Shown here in pieces: positions 56,374-64,000 of a stretch of DNA of 64,000 bases. The position numbers and the translations under genes were made by a program. Source of the DNA: Mesobacillus subterraneus (GTDB taxonomy: Bacteria; Bacillota; Bacilli; Bacillales; Cytobacillaceae); contig NZ_JAMBOF010000003.1 in the NCBI RefSeq assembly GCF_023715485.1, positions 124,001-188,000 on the forward strand. The letters are read 5' to 3'. The first letter of the stretch is position 1, and the number at the start of each line of letters is the position of its first letter. The notes under the pieces were generated by a model. That model did no database searches and had not been told where the DNA came from. It saw nothing but the letters and a program-made list of their open reading frames with translations.

Positions 56374-58740
56374 ATGTTAAAGCCAAAATCAAGGTGGATT
56401 GTAAAGAAATCTGACCAGTCGAAAACAGAGTCGCTTGCAAAGGACCTTAACATTAGTAGTCTGACTGCTTCTCTGCTTGTCAATCGCGGATTGGATACCG
56501 TGGAAGATGCCCGGTATTTTTTATTTGGGCAAAAAAACGAATTTCATGATCCGTTTTTATTAAAAGATATGGACAAAACGGTTGCGCGAATCAATAAAGC
56601 GGTGGAAACACAGGAACCGGTTTTAGTATTTGGCGATTATGATGCAGACGGTGTAAGCAGTACAACGGTCATGATGAAAGCCCTGACCGAAATTGGGGCA
56701 AATGCCGATTACTACATACCAAACCGTTTCACAGAGGGCTATGGTCCAAATGAAAAAGCTTTCCGAAAGGCTGCTGAGAGCGGAATTGGGCTGATCATCA
56801 CTGTCGATACAGGTATTTCAGCTCTTCATGAAGCAAATGTGGCCAGGGATCTTGGCATCGATTTGATCATAACAGATCACCATGAACCAGGTCCGGTGCT
56901 TCCTGATGCTTTCGCAATCATCCATCCGAAGCTGGAGGACAGCGTATATCCTTTTAAAGATCTCGCCGGTGTAGGCGTGGCGCTTAAAGTTGCTCATGCA
57001 TTACTTGGGAGGCTTCCTGAGCATTTGCTGGAATTTGCGGCAATAGGCACCATCGCTGATTTAGTCCCGCTCCTGGGTGAGAACAGGCTGATAGCCTTAA
57101 GCGGAATCGCGCAAATGAAGGCAAGCCAAACGCCTGGTTTACATGCGTTGCTGAAACTCGCGAAAACGGAAAAATCGGCAATAAATGAAGAAACGATTGG
57201 TTTTTTAATAGGACCAAGGGTAAATGCGGCCGGTCGCCTGGGGAGTGCAGATCCTGCTGTCCAATTGATGATGACCTCTGATCCAGAGGAAGCAATGATG
57301 CTGGCTGAGGAAATTGATTCAATAAACAAGGAGCGCCAAAATATAGTAGCAGAAATTGCCCGGGAAGCGATTGATGAAGTCGAAAAGAATTATCCTGTAG
57401 AAGATAATCGAGTCCTTATCGTCGGCAAGGAGGGCTGGAATGCCGGAGTCATCGGCATTGTCGCATCCAAGCTAGTTGAAAAATATTACCGCCCGGCGAT
57501 CGTCCTTAGTTTTGACAAAGAAAAGGGTCTGGCAAAAGGGTCCGCCCGAAGCATTGCTGGTTTTGACCTGTTTAAAAATCTCTCTACATGCAGAAATATC
57601 CTTCCTCATTTTGGCGGCCATCCTATGGCTGCTGGAATGACGCTGGAGCTTGACCATGTAGAGGAACTGAGAACAAGGCTGAATGAGCTGGCGAAAGAGC
57701 AGCTGACTGAGGAAGACTTAATTCCTGTATCACATATTGATGCTAAAATAGCTATTAATGATATAGATATTGAATCTATCATTGAACTGGGCCTGCTGTC
57801 TCCGTATGGTGTCAGTAATCCGAAGCCCAGGGTGCTGATCGAAGAGGCGAATATTTCAACGTTAAGGAAAATAGGTGCTGACCAGTCCCATCTTAAGCTC
57901 TCCCTAGAGGAAGCGGGTACAACGATCGATGGCATCGGATTTGGTTTCGGCCATCTCCATGACCATATTTCACCAAGCTCCAAACTGTCGATCATCGGGG
58001 AATTGTCAATCAATGAATGGAACAACATCAAGAAGCCACAAATTTTCCTCAGGGATGTAGCTGTAAATTCGTGGCAGCTTTTCGATTTCAGGGGACTAAA
58101 AAGAATTGAAAAGCTTCCTGAAATGATATCAGGCGATAACATAAAATGGATCCTATTCAATCCCGAATTGAAGGATAAGTTTTCTGCTATTTTGGGAGAC
58201 TCTCTGCTGCTGGTACCTTCCGTGGAAGAAGCAGCTAAGCTGGATATTGATTTATCATATACTGTACTGCTGGATCTTCCGCCAACGAAGGAAATTCTTG
58301 AAAATTTATTTTCCGGGAAAAAACCTGGGAGAATATATGTCCATTTCTATAAAGAAAACAGTGATTTCTTTACGACAATGCCTACGAGGGAACATTTCAA
58401 ATGGTATTATGCATTCCTCTCAAAGAGAGGATCTTTTGACTTGAAACGATATGGCGATGAACTGGCTAAGCATAAAGGATGGACAAAAGAGACAGTTGAT
58501 TTCATGTCACAGGTGTTTTTTGAACTAGAGTTTGTTAAAATAAACAATGGGTTTATTTCACTTGAAAAAAATGTCCCGAAACGGGATCTTTCTGAATCCA
58601 AAACATATCAGCACAAGGTGCAAGCATTTACTCTTGAAAATGAGTTGCTCTATTCATCGTATGAGCAATTGAAAGCTTGGTTTGACCAATATATTCAAGA
58701 GTCGGTGAAAAATGAGGAGGCAATTATTCAATGGATTTGA
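56374..58740 (+). CDS. recJ: Single-stranded-DNA-specific exonuclease RecJ
   Basis: 5'-3' exonuclease in recombination and mismatch repair. DHH-family motifs are [11 protein letters not shown] (about residue 85), DTGIS, DHHEPG (about 168) and the DHHA1 GGHPMAAGM (about 412). A C-terminal OB-fold and the extra RecJ_C domain typical of Bacillus (YrvE) complete the 788 residues. The ATG at 56374 follows AGAGGTGA. It overlaps apt by 10 nt. Confidence 0.95.
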   Translation: MLKPKSRWIVKKSDQSKTESLAKDLNISSLTASLLVNRGLDTVEDARYFLFGQKNEFHDPFLLKDMDKTVARINKAVETQEPVLVFGDYDADGVSSTTVMMKALTEIGANADYYIPNRFTEGYGPNEKAFRKAAESGIGLIITVDTGISALHEANVARDLGIDLIITDHHEPGPVLPDAFAIIHPKLEDSVYPFKDLAGVGVALKVAHALLGRLPEHLLEFAAIGTIADLVPLLGENRLIALSGIAQMKASQTPGLHALLKLAKTEKSAINEETIGFLIGPRVNAAGRLGSADPAVQLMMTSDPEEAMMLAEEIDSINKERQNIVAEIAREAIDEVEKNYPVEDNRVLIVGKEGWNAGVIGIVASKLVEKYYRPAIVLSFDKEKGLAKGSARSIAGFDLFKNLSTCRNILPHFGGHPMAAGMTLELDHVEELRTRLNELAKEQLTEEDLIPVSHIDAKIAINDIDIESIIELGLLSPYGVSNPKPRVLIEEANISTLRKIGADQSHLKLSLEEAGTTIDGIGFGFGHLHDHISPSSKLSIIGELSINEWNNIKKPQIFLRDVAVNSWQLFDFRGLKRIEKLPEMISGDNIKWILFNPELKDKFSAILGDSLLLVPSVEEAAKLDIDLSYTVLLDLPPTKEILENLFSGKKPGRIYVHFYKENSDFFTTMPTREHFKWYYAFLSKRGSFDLKRYGDELAKHKGWTKETVDFMSQVFFELEFVKINNGFISLEKNVPKRDLSESKTYQHKVQAFTLENELLYSSYEQLKAWFDQYIQESVKNEEAIIQWI

Positions 58741-59243
58741 AACAATTCATAACAATCGTTCCCGATTGGCCAAAGCCGGGCATTAAATTTAAGGATATCA
58801 CAACCTTAATGGATAATGGCGAGGCATATAGATATGCAACAGACCAAATCGTGGCTTATGCTCGCGAAAAGCAAATTGACCTTGTTGTCGGTCCGGAAGC
58901 CCGTGGCTTCATCATTGGATGCCCGGTTGCTTATTCGCTTGGAGTAGGTTTCGCTCCAGTAAGAAAGGAAGGAAAACTTCCGCGCGAAACAGTAAAGGTC
59001 AATTACGGTCTTGAATACGGCAGCGACGTTTTGACAATCCACAGAGACGCAATCAAACCGGGACAGAGAGTCTTAATCACAGATGATTTGCTAGCTACCG
59101 GCGGAACAATCGAAGCAACGATCAAACTAGTAGAAGAACTAGGCGGAGTTGTAGCTGGTATTGCGTTCCTGATCGAACTGACATACCTCGATGGACGTGA
59201 GAAGCTTAACGGATACGAATTGTTAACATTGATGCAATATTAA
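58731..59243 (+). CDS. apt: Adenine phosphoribosyltransferase
   Basis: Salvage of adenine to AMP. The PRPP-binding motif [13 protein letters not shown] (about residues 104-116) and the conserved [11 protein letters not shown] flexible-loop block are present. At 170 residues it is full length. The start lies inside recJ after GAGGAGG, so the two genes are translationally coupled. Confidence 0.97.
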   Translation: MDLKQFITIVPDWPKPGIKFKDITTLMDNGEAYRYATDQIVAYAREKQIDLVVGPEARGFIIGCPVAYSLGVGFAPVRKEGKLPRETVKVNYGLEYGSDVLTIHRDAIKPGQRVLITDDLLATGGTIEATIKLVEELGGVVAGIAFLIELTYLDGREKLNGYELLTLMQY

Positions 59244-59249
59244 TGGGAC

Positions 59250-59282
59250 GGGGCGCTTCATTGCGAAGTGCCCTTTTCTTAT
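59250..59282 (+). terminator. Terminator after apt
   Basis: GGGCGCTTC (59251-59259) and GAAGTGCCC (59265-59273), one G-U pair, then TTTTCTT. Confidence 0.75.
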
Positions 59283-59562
59283 GAGATAAGGAAGTATAAA
59301 TTTCGCTTCGAGAAATGTCCAACTCCAGCGCCTAGCCCCTCGAGTCGCTTGTCTAGCTGCGCCTCCTAACTCCTCGAGACGCTTCAGTCCTGCCAATGAA
59401 GTCAAAGAACGACTTCACTGTCAGGCCCTCCAGCGCTTGTCGGAGTTGAACAGTCGGCTACACATTTCGATTTCGGTCCGCCCAATGAAGTCAAAGAACG
59501 ACTTCACCGGTCGGCCCTCCAGCGCTTGTCGGGGCTGACCAAGGCGCTTGCGCTTTTCTTAT
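59283..59562. repeat. Compound family B repeat (two nested copies)
   Basis: Starts like the 48801 copy (AAGGAAGTATAAATTT...TGTCCAACTCCAGCGCCTAGCC) but carries the TGAAGTC-aaagaac-GACTTCA core twice (59396-59416 and 59486-59506), each followed by CCTCCAGCGCTTGTCGG, before the common end GGCGCTTGCGCTTTTCTTAT. It fills nearly half of the 612-bp apt-relA gap. The rest (59563-59855) holds two promoters and the relA leader with a CCCGCA/TGCGGG hairpin at 59804-59822. Confidence 0.75.
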
Positions 59563-59700
59563 ATTTGCAGAAGGTTTCCTCTATACTTGGCCTGCTGAAA
59601 TGTACTCCTTCTTTTAGTTGTAAAAATCATAGTGAATAAATGAAATTAAATATCTTTCGACAATTTTTTTAATTTCTGCTGTAAAATATCTTCCTTTCTC

Positions 59701-59729
59701 TTTACATCTTTGATTTTTTCTTTGATAAT
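59701..59729 (+). promoter_or_regulatory. relA promoter P1 (distal)
   Basis: TTTACA (59701-59706), 17 bp, GATAAT (59724-59729); each hexamer is 5 of 6. Confidence 0.6.
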
Positions 59730-59740
59730 AGTAACAATCC

Positions 59741-59769
59741 TTTACAAGAATAATTATTGTATTTATAAA
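59741..59769 (+). promoter_or_regulatory. relA promoter P2 (proximal)
   Basis: TTTACA (59741-59746), 17 bp, TATAAA (59764-59769); each hexamer is 5 of 6. It lies 40 bp downstream of P1, so relA probably has tandem sigma-A promoters. Confidence 0.6.
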
Positions 59770-59855
59770 GGTTTTTTGATTGTTTGTCGATTTTTCCTTG
59801 GTTCCCGCAGAACAAATGCGGGTTAATATAACGAAATAAAAAATTAGGTGATCCT

Positions 59856-62048
59856 ATGGCGAATGACCAGGTAATGACCGCAGAACAAGTCATTGACTGT
59901 ACTAAATCATATTTAAATGTTGAGCATGTGGAATTGGTAAGTAAAGCTTATGAATTCGCCAGACAGGCTCATTACGACCAATTCAGGAAATCTGGTGAAC
60001 CGTACATCATCCATCCTATCCAGGTAGCAGGGATTCTTGCAGACCTTGAGATGGATCCAGCGACGGTAGCTGCCGGCTTTCTTCACGATGTCGTTGAAGA
60101 TACCGCTGTAACGCTTGATGATATCAGAGAAGCGTTCAATGATGAAGTGGCAATGCTTGTCGATGGCGTTACAAAGCTTGGTAAAATCAAATATAAGTCG
60201 CATGAAGAGCAGCAGGCAGAAAATCACCGAAAGATGTTTGTTGCTATGGCCCAGGACATCCGCGTAATCCTCATCAAACTTGCTGACCGCCTGCATAATA
60301 TGAGGACTTTAAAGCATTTGCCGCTCGAAAAGCAGCGGAGGATTTCCAATGAGACTCTTGAGATTTTCGCGCCGCTCGCGCATAGGCTAGGTATTTCAAA
60401 GATCAAATGGGAACTCGAAGATACGGCATTGCGCTATTTGAATCCTCAGCAATACTACCGTATTGTCAATCTGATGAAAAAGAAACGTGCAGAACGCGAG
60501 CAGTATCTTGATGAAGTCGTCGATGAAGTGAAGGAAAGGCTTGCTGAAGTTTCCATTAAAGCAGAGATTTCCGGCAGGCCAAAACACATTTACAGCATCT
60601 ATCGTAAAATGGTTCTGCAAAACAAACAATTCAACGAAATCTATGACTTGCTTGCTGTAAGGATTGTTGTGGACAGCATCAAGGATTGCTATGCAATCCT
60701 CGGGATTATCCATACATGCTGGAAGCCGATGCCTGGACGATTTAAAGACTATATCGCCATGCCAAAGCCAAATATGTACCAATCGCTGCATACAACAGTA
60801 ATCGGCCCGAAAGGCGATCCTCTTGAAGTCCAGATCAGGACGGATGAGATGCACAGGATTGCAGAATTCGGGGTTGCAGCCCACTGGGCATATAAAGAAG
60901 GGAAGCCAACCGAATCCTCGAATTTTGAGACTAAGCTTTCCTGGTTCAGGGAAATTCTTGAGTTCCAGAATGATACTGCGAATGCAGAAGAATTCATGGA
61001 ATCTCTTAAGATCGATCTTTTCTCTGATATGGTTTTCGTTTTTACCCCAAAAGGCGATGTAATCGAATTGCCGTCAGGATCGGTGCCAATCGATTTTGCC
61101 TATCGGATCCACTCGGAAATCGGGAATAAAACAATAGGTGCCAAGGTCAACGGCAAGATGGTCACGCTCGATTATCAGCTTAAGACAGGCGATATTATCG
61201 AAATCCTCACTTCCAAGCACTCTTATGGACCGAGCAAGGACTGGCTGAAGCTTGCCCAAACATCCCAGGCGAAAAATAAAATCCGCCAATTCTTCAAGAA
61301 ACAGCAGAAGGATGAAAATGTTGAAAAAGGCAGGGAACTTCTAGAAAAAGAGATTCGCAACATGGATTTTGATGTCAAGGAAATCCTTACGACAGAAAAC
61401 CTTAAAAAGGTTGCAGATAAATTCAATTTTACCAATGAAGAAGATTTATTCGCTTCAATCGGATACAACGGGATCACCGCGCTCCAAGTTGCGAACAGGC
61501 TTACTGAAAAACTGCGCAAAAAGCGTGATCTTGAGCAGGAAAAGGATATATCGAATGCTGTTTCAGAACTTAAAGCATTTTCTCCGGTGAAGAAACGGGA
61601 ATCAGGTGTCAGGGTGTCCGGCATTGATAATTTGCTGATCAGACTTTCGCGCTGCTGCAATCCAGTCCCTGGCGATGATATTGTCGGTTTCATCACAAAG
61701 GGCAGAGGCGTGTCCGTACATCGTTCTGATTGCACCAACATTCATACAGAAGATGCGCAGGCCAGGCTGATTCCTGTTGAATGGGAAACGGGACTGAATG
61801 ACCGCAAAGAATATAACGTTGATATTGAAATCAGCGGATACGACCGAAGAGGGCTGCTTAACGAGGTACTTCAGGCAGTTAATGAAACAAAAACAAATAT
61901 AACAGCAGTTTCCGGTAAATCCGACAAGAATAAAATGGCGACAATCAATATGTCGATCGCGATCCACAATGTCAGCCATTTGCAAAAGGTTGTTGACCGG
62001 ATTAAACAAATCCCTGACATCTATGCTGTCAGAAGGATGATGAGTTAG
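59856..62048 (+). CDS. relA: Bifunctional (p)ppGpp synthetase/hydrolase Rel
   Basis: Central enzyme of the stringent response. The N-terminal HD hydrolase (about residues 45-150, HPIQVAGIL and FLHDVVEDT) is followed by the RelA/SpoT synthetase domain (about 240-350, with [12 protein letters not shown] and [13 protein letters not shown]), TGS (about 390-450), a helical/Cys region ([13 protein letters not shown] about 600) and ACT (about 655-730). Both activities look intact. The length of 730 matches Bacillus Rel. The ATG follows TAGGTGAT. Probably cotranscribed with dtd. Confidence 0.97.
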   Translation: MANDQVMTAEQVIDCTKSYLNVEHVELVSKAYEFARQAHYDQFRKSGEPYIIHPIQVAGILADLEMDPATVAAGFLHDVVEDTAVTLDDIREAFNDEVAMLVDGVTKLGKIKYKSHEEQQAENHRKMFVAMAQDIRVILIKLADRLHNMRTLKHLPLEKQRRISNETLEIFAPLAHRLGISKIKWELEDTALRYLNPQQYYRIVNLMKKKRAEREQYLDEVVDEVKERLAEVSIKAEISGRPKHIYSIYRKMVLQNKQFNEIYDLLAVRIVVDSIKDCYAILGIIHTCWKPMPGRFKDYIAMPKPNMYQSLHTTVIGPKGDPLEVQIRTDEMHRIAEFGVAAHWAYKEGKPTESSNFETKLSWFREILEFQNDTANAEEFMESLKIDLFSDMVFVFTPKGDVIELPSGSVPIDFAYRIHSEIGNKTIGAKVNGKMVTLDYQLKTGDIIEILTSKHSYGPSKDWLKLAQTSQAKNKIRQFFKKQQKDENVEKGRELLEKEIRNMDFDVKEILTTENLKKVADKFNFTNEEDLFASIGYNGITALQVANRLTEKLRKKRDLEQEKDISNAVSELKAFSPVKKRESGVRVSGIDNLLIRLSRCCNPVPGDDIVGFITKGRGVSVHRSDCTNIHTEDAQARLIPVEWETGLNDRKEYNVDIEISGYDRRGLLNEVLQAVNETKTNITAVSGKSDKNKMATINMSIAIHNVSHLQKVVDRIKQIPDIYAVRRMMS

Positions 62049-62115
62049 GTTCTTGTATACTTTGTGGTTTTCGTCCGGAAATTACGAAAGCAGCCATTAG
62101 TTAAGGAGATTTGTC

Positions 62116-62556
62116 ATGCGCTTAGTTATACAGAGAAGCAAAGAAGCTAAGGTAACGGTAGATGGTGAGGTTGCCGGCGCTATTACTAGGGGTTTTGTCA
62201 TCCTTGTGGGCGTTACGCATGAAGACAGCGAAAAGGATGCAGCTTTCCTTGCAGAGAAGGCTGCCAATCTGAGGGTCTTTGAAGATGAGGCCGGAAAAAT
62301 GAATCTGTCACTCTTAGAAGTGGGCGGTGAGATTCTTTCCGTATCACAGTTCACTTTATATGGCGATTGTCGTAAGGGTCGCCGGCCGAATTTCATGGAT
62401 GCGGCTAAGCCTGACCATGCTTTGTCCATATATGAAGCCTTCAATGGATTTTTGAGGGACAAAGGGGTCAAGGTTGAGACCGGTGTTTTTGGAGCGATGA
62501 TGGATGTTCAGCTGACTAATGATGGACCGGTAACATTGATCATCGATAGTAAATAG
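62116..62556 (+). CDS. dtd: D-aminoacyl-tRNA deacylase
   Basis: Removes D-amino acids and glycine mischarged on t[20 protein letters not shown] (about residue 78) and NDGPVTL (about 136, the Gly-cisPro proofreading motif) are diagnostic. At 146 residues it is full length. It follows relA by 67 nt, as in most Firmicutes. Confidence 0.97.
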   Translation: MRLVIQRSKEAKVTVDGEVAGAITRGFVILVGVTHEDSEKDAAFLAEKAANLRVFEDEAGKMNLSLLEVGGEILSVSQFTLYGDCRKGRRPNFMDAAKPDHALSIYEAFNGFLRDKGVKVETGVFGAMMDVQLTNDGPVTLIIDSK

Positions 62557-62566
62557 AGAAAAATGA

Positions 62567-62598
62567 GAGAAGGTATCCCAGTGGGATACCTTCTTTTT
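62567..62598. terminator. Terminator between dtd and the amidase gene
   Basis: AGAAGGTATCCCA and TGGGATACCTTCT form a 13-bp stem with a 1-nt centre, then TTTTT. The A-tract before it could let it also act for the convergent gene. Confidence 0.85.
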
Positions 62599-62607
62599 GC
62601 ATGATTA

Positions 62608-64000
62608 TTAGTAGTTTTTAAAATAACGCGCAAGGCCCTCGAAGATGCCGTTGGCCACTGTTTCTTGGTACTGTGGGGTACTTACCAGCATTTCCTCAGC
62701 TGGGTTGCTTAAATAGCCAAGCTCCAGAAGGATGGCTGACTGCCTGTTTTCCCTGATGACATGGTAGTCACCGAAACGCGTTCCCCGGTCCTTCAGCATA
62801 GTCTTGCTTACAACCGATGAGTGGATTTGTTCACCTAGAGGCTTCTGCTTTGAATTATAATAATACGTCGTCATGCCTCTTACGCTTCTATCATTGATAC
62901 TATCATAATGAAGACTGATGAATGCGTCGGCACTATGGTAATGTGAGCTGCTTACCCTCGATGGCAGGGAAATATAAGTATCGTTATTCCTTGTAAGGAC
63001 AACATTCGTTCCAGAAGCTCTTAGTTTGTCATACAAAAGCTGGGCTGTTTTTAATGTCAGCGTTTTTTCCAGCGTACCTCTGACTCCTGTTGTCCCGTTG
63101 TCCCTGCCGCCATGGCCTGGATCAATGACAACAGTCTTGTTTTTAGTGTGCTTTTCTGCTCCGGGTTTTTCGATTTGCGGAACATTTCCCTGAATTGAGA
63201 CAATCCAGCCTGCAACGAAGCCGACCGCTCCATTGGGGAGAGAGATTTCATACCAGTCATTCTTAATGCTTACAACATTAAAGGTATCTCCCTGATTTGC
63301 CCGATGAATCACTGTAGTTCCGGTGCTTGGTCCTTTGCGGATATTCGTGCCATTATGCAGCACTTTCACACTGCTGTTTTTAACCGGCTGGTTTGGTGCT
63401 GCTGCAGGTCCATTCTTTGTTTTATCGAAAAACCAGCCCGCCGCCCAGCCGGTTTTCCCAGTTTTAAATTCGATTTTGACCCAATTATTTTGTTCTTCCA
63501 GGATTAGAAAACTTTGTCCTTGTGATACAGACCCGATAACCCGGCCATCCAAGGCATTCCGGTCACGGACATTCAGCTGGGAAGCTGTCACCTTGCCCGA
63601 ATATTGCTCTGCAGGAGCTGTCGGCTTCACGCTGTCTGAAGAAGTATTCCCGTTTACCTTAAGAAATTGAGCACTTACCCAGGCTTTCTTACCGGCGAAT
63701 GAAATCTCCGCCCAGCCATTCGACTGTGACAGGACTGCTGCTTCTGCACCTTTTTTTAATTGCCCTATCGTGTTTGCATTCAATGATGGTTTTTCCCTGA
63801 CATTCAATGAATCAGCAGTTACTATTCCTTTGCTTGCAGCATTAGAGCTGCCGGCAGCAGGAGCACTGCTGGCATTGCTGCCACTGAATCTTATGTACTC
63901 CTTTGATACCCAGCCATGGATTGCTGGCGTGCGCACTTCAGACCAATTGCCATTGGTGGAAAGAATCTCGACAGCTTGTCCGCTGTTCAGCGATCCAACT
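62608..64000 (-). CDS. SH3-domain N-acetylmuramoyl-L-alanine amidase (YrvJ-like), 5' end missing
   Basis: The frame stays open to the last base of the window, so the N-terminus is cut; the visible part is 463 residues. From the edge inward there are about four SH3b wall-binding domains (the first partial, each with the N-x-R-x-x-P type segment such as LNVREKPS and TNIRKGPS), then a zinc Amidase_3 domain in the last 185 residues: DPGHGG, a Glu in GTLEKTL, SLHYDS and LLELGYLSN. It cleaves the amide between MurNAc and the peptide stem. B. subtilis yrvJ, with the same layout, is at this place after dtd. Confidence 0.9.
   Translation of the reverse strand, partial: VGSLNSGQAVEILSTNGNWSEVRTPAIHGWVSKEYIRFSGSNASSAPAAGSSNAASKGIVTADSLNVREKPSLNANTIGQLKKGAEAAVLSQSNGWAEISFAGKKAWVSAQFLKVNGNTSSDSVKPTAPAEQYSGKVTASQLNVRDRNALDGRVIGSVSQGQSFLILEEQNNWVKIEFKTGKTGWAAGWFFDKTKNGPAAAPNQPVKNSSVKVLHNGTNIRKGPSTGTTVIHRANQGDTFNVVSIKNDWYEISLPNGAVGFVAGWIVSIQGNVPQIEKPGAEKHTKNKTVVIDPGHGGRDNGTTGVRGTLEKTLTLKTAQLLYDKLRASGTNVVLTRNNDTYISLPSRVSSSHYHSADAFISLHYDSINDRSVRGMTTYYYNSKQKPLGEQIHSSVVSKTMLKDRGTRFGDYHVIRENRQSAILLELGYLSNPAEEMLVSTPQYQETVANGIFEGLARYFKNY

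Noticed and set aside
57606-58160. 184-codon minus-strand frame opposite recJ
   Set aside because: Shadow of a conserved gene, no RBS.

Overview
The window is chromosomal DNA from a low-to-middle GC, endospore-forming Bacillaceae, probably a Bacillus sensu lato such as Mesobacillus or Cytobacillus; the genus is an inference. The evidence is sporulation genes (spoIIB, spoIVFA/FB, spo0B, safA, bofC, spoVB), GGAGG-type ribosome binding sites, frequent TTG starts, and a gene order that follows the Bacillus subtilis ysxE-valS-folC to relA-dtd-yrvJ segment almost step by step. Both edge genes are cut: a CotS/YsxE-type protein at the left and a cell-wall amidase at the right. I saw no rRNA, tRNA, prophage, IS element or CRISPR array.

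Layout. 1-5.1 kb: end of ysxE, a small membrane protein, a T-box riboswitch and valS, then folC. 5.2-18.5 kb: the main accessory block, a membrane GAF-GGDEF diguanylate cyclase followed by a complete Gram-positive type IV pilus (T4P) locus: three minor pilins, a small membrane protein, a VanW-like anchored protein, PilB, PilT, PilC, the major pilin PilA, prepilin peptidase, PilM, PilN and PilO. It sits between folC and spoIIB, where B. subtilis keeps only comC. 18.6-25.4 kb: spoIIB, maf, radC, mreBCD, minCD. 25.7-33.6 kb: spoIVFA/FB, an RNase E/G gene, rplU-prp-rpmA, spo0B, obg, pheB, pheA. 33.7-39.1 kb: NAD de novo synthesis (niaR and nifS divergent from nadBCA). 39.2-43.9 kb: spore coat and envelope genes (safA with a long tandem repeat, a CotS-like kinase-fold protein, a lipoprotein, bofC). 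44-48.8 kb: ruvAB, queA, tgt, yajC. 49-56 kb: membrane proteins, spoVB, comN, secDF, a cation efflux protein, a LapA-like protein. 56.4-64 kb: recJ, apt, relA, dtd, amidase.

The most interesting part is the T4P locus. Its PilB N-terminus carries two 24-residue motifs of the MshEN c-di-GMP-binding type, and a diguanylate cyclase without a canonical inhibitory I-site lies just upstream, so the block looks like a self-contained c-di-GMP-controlled pilus. The pilA promoter region has a 9-bp inverted repeat around its -10 element. Two families of structured, noncoding repeats are scattered between housekeeping genes; one copy supplies the stop codon of a membrane protein gene. Prephenate dehydratase has TVF in place of the catalytic TRF motif. 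Most other genes are standard for the family.
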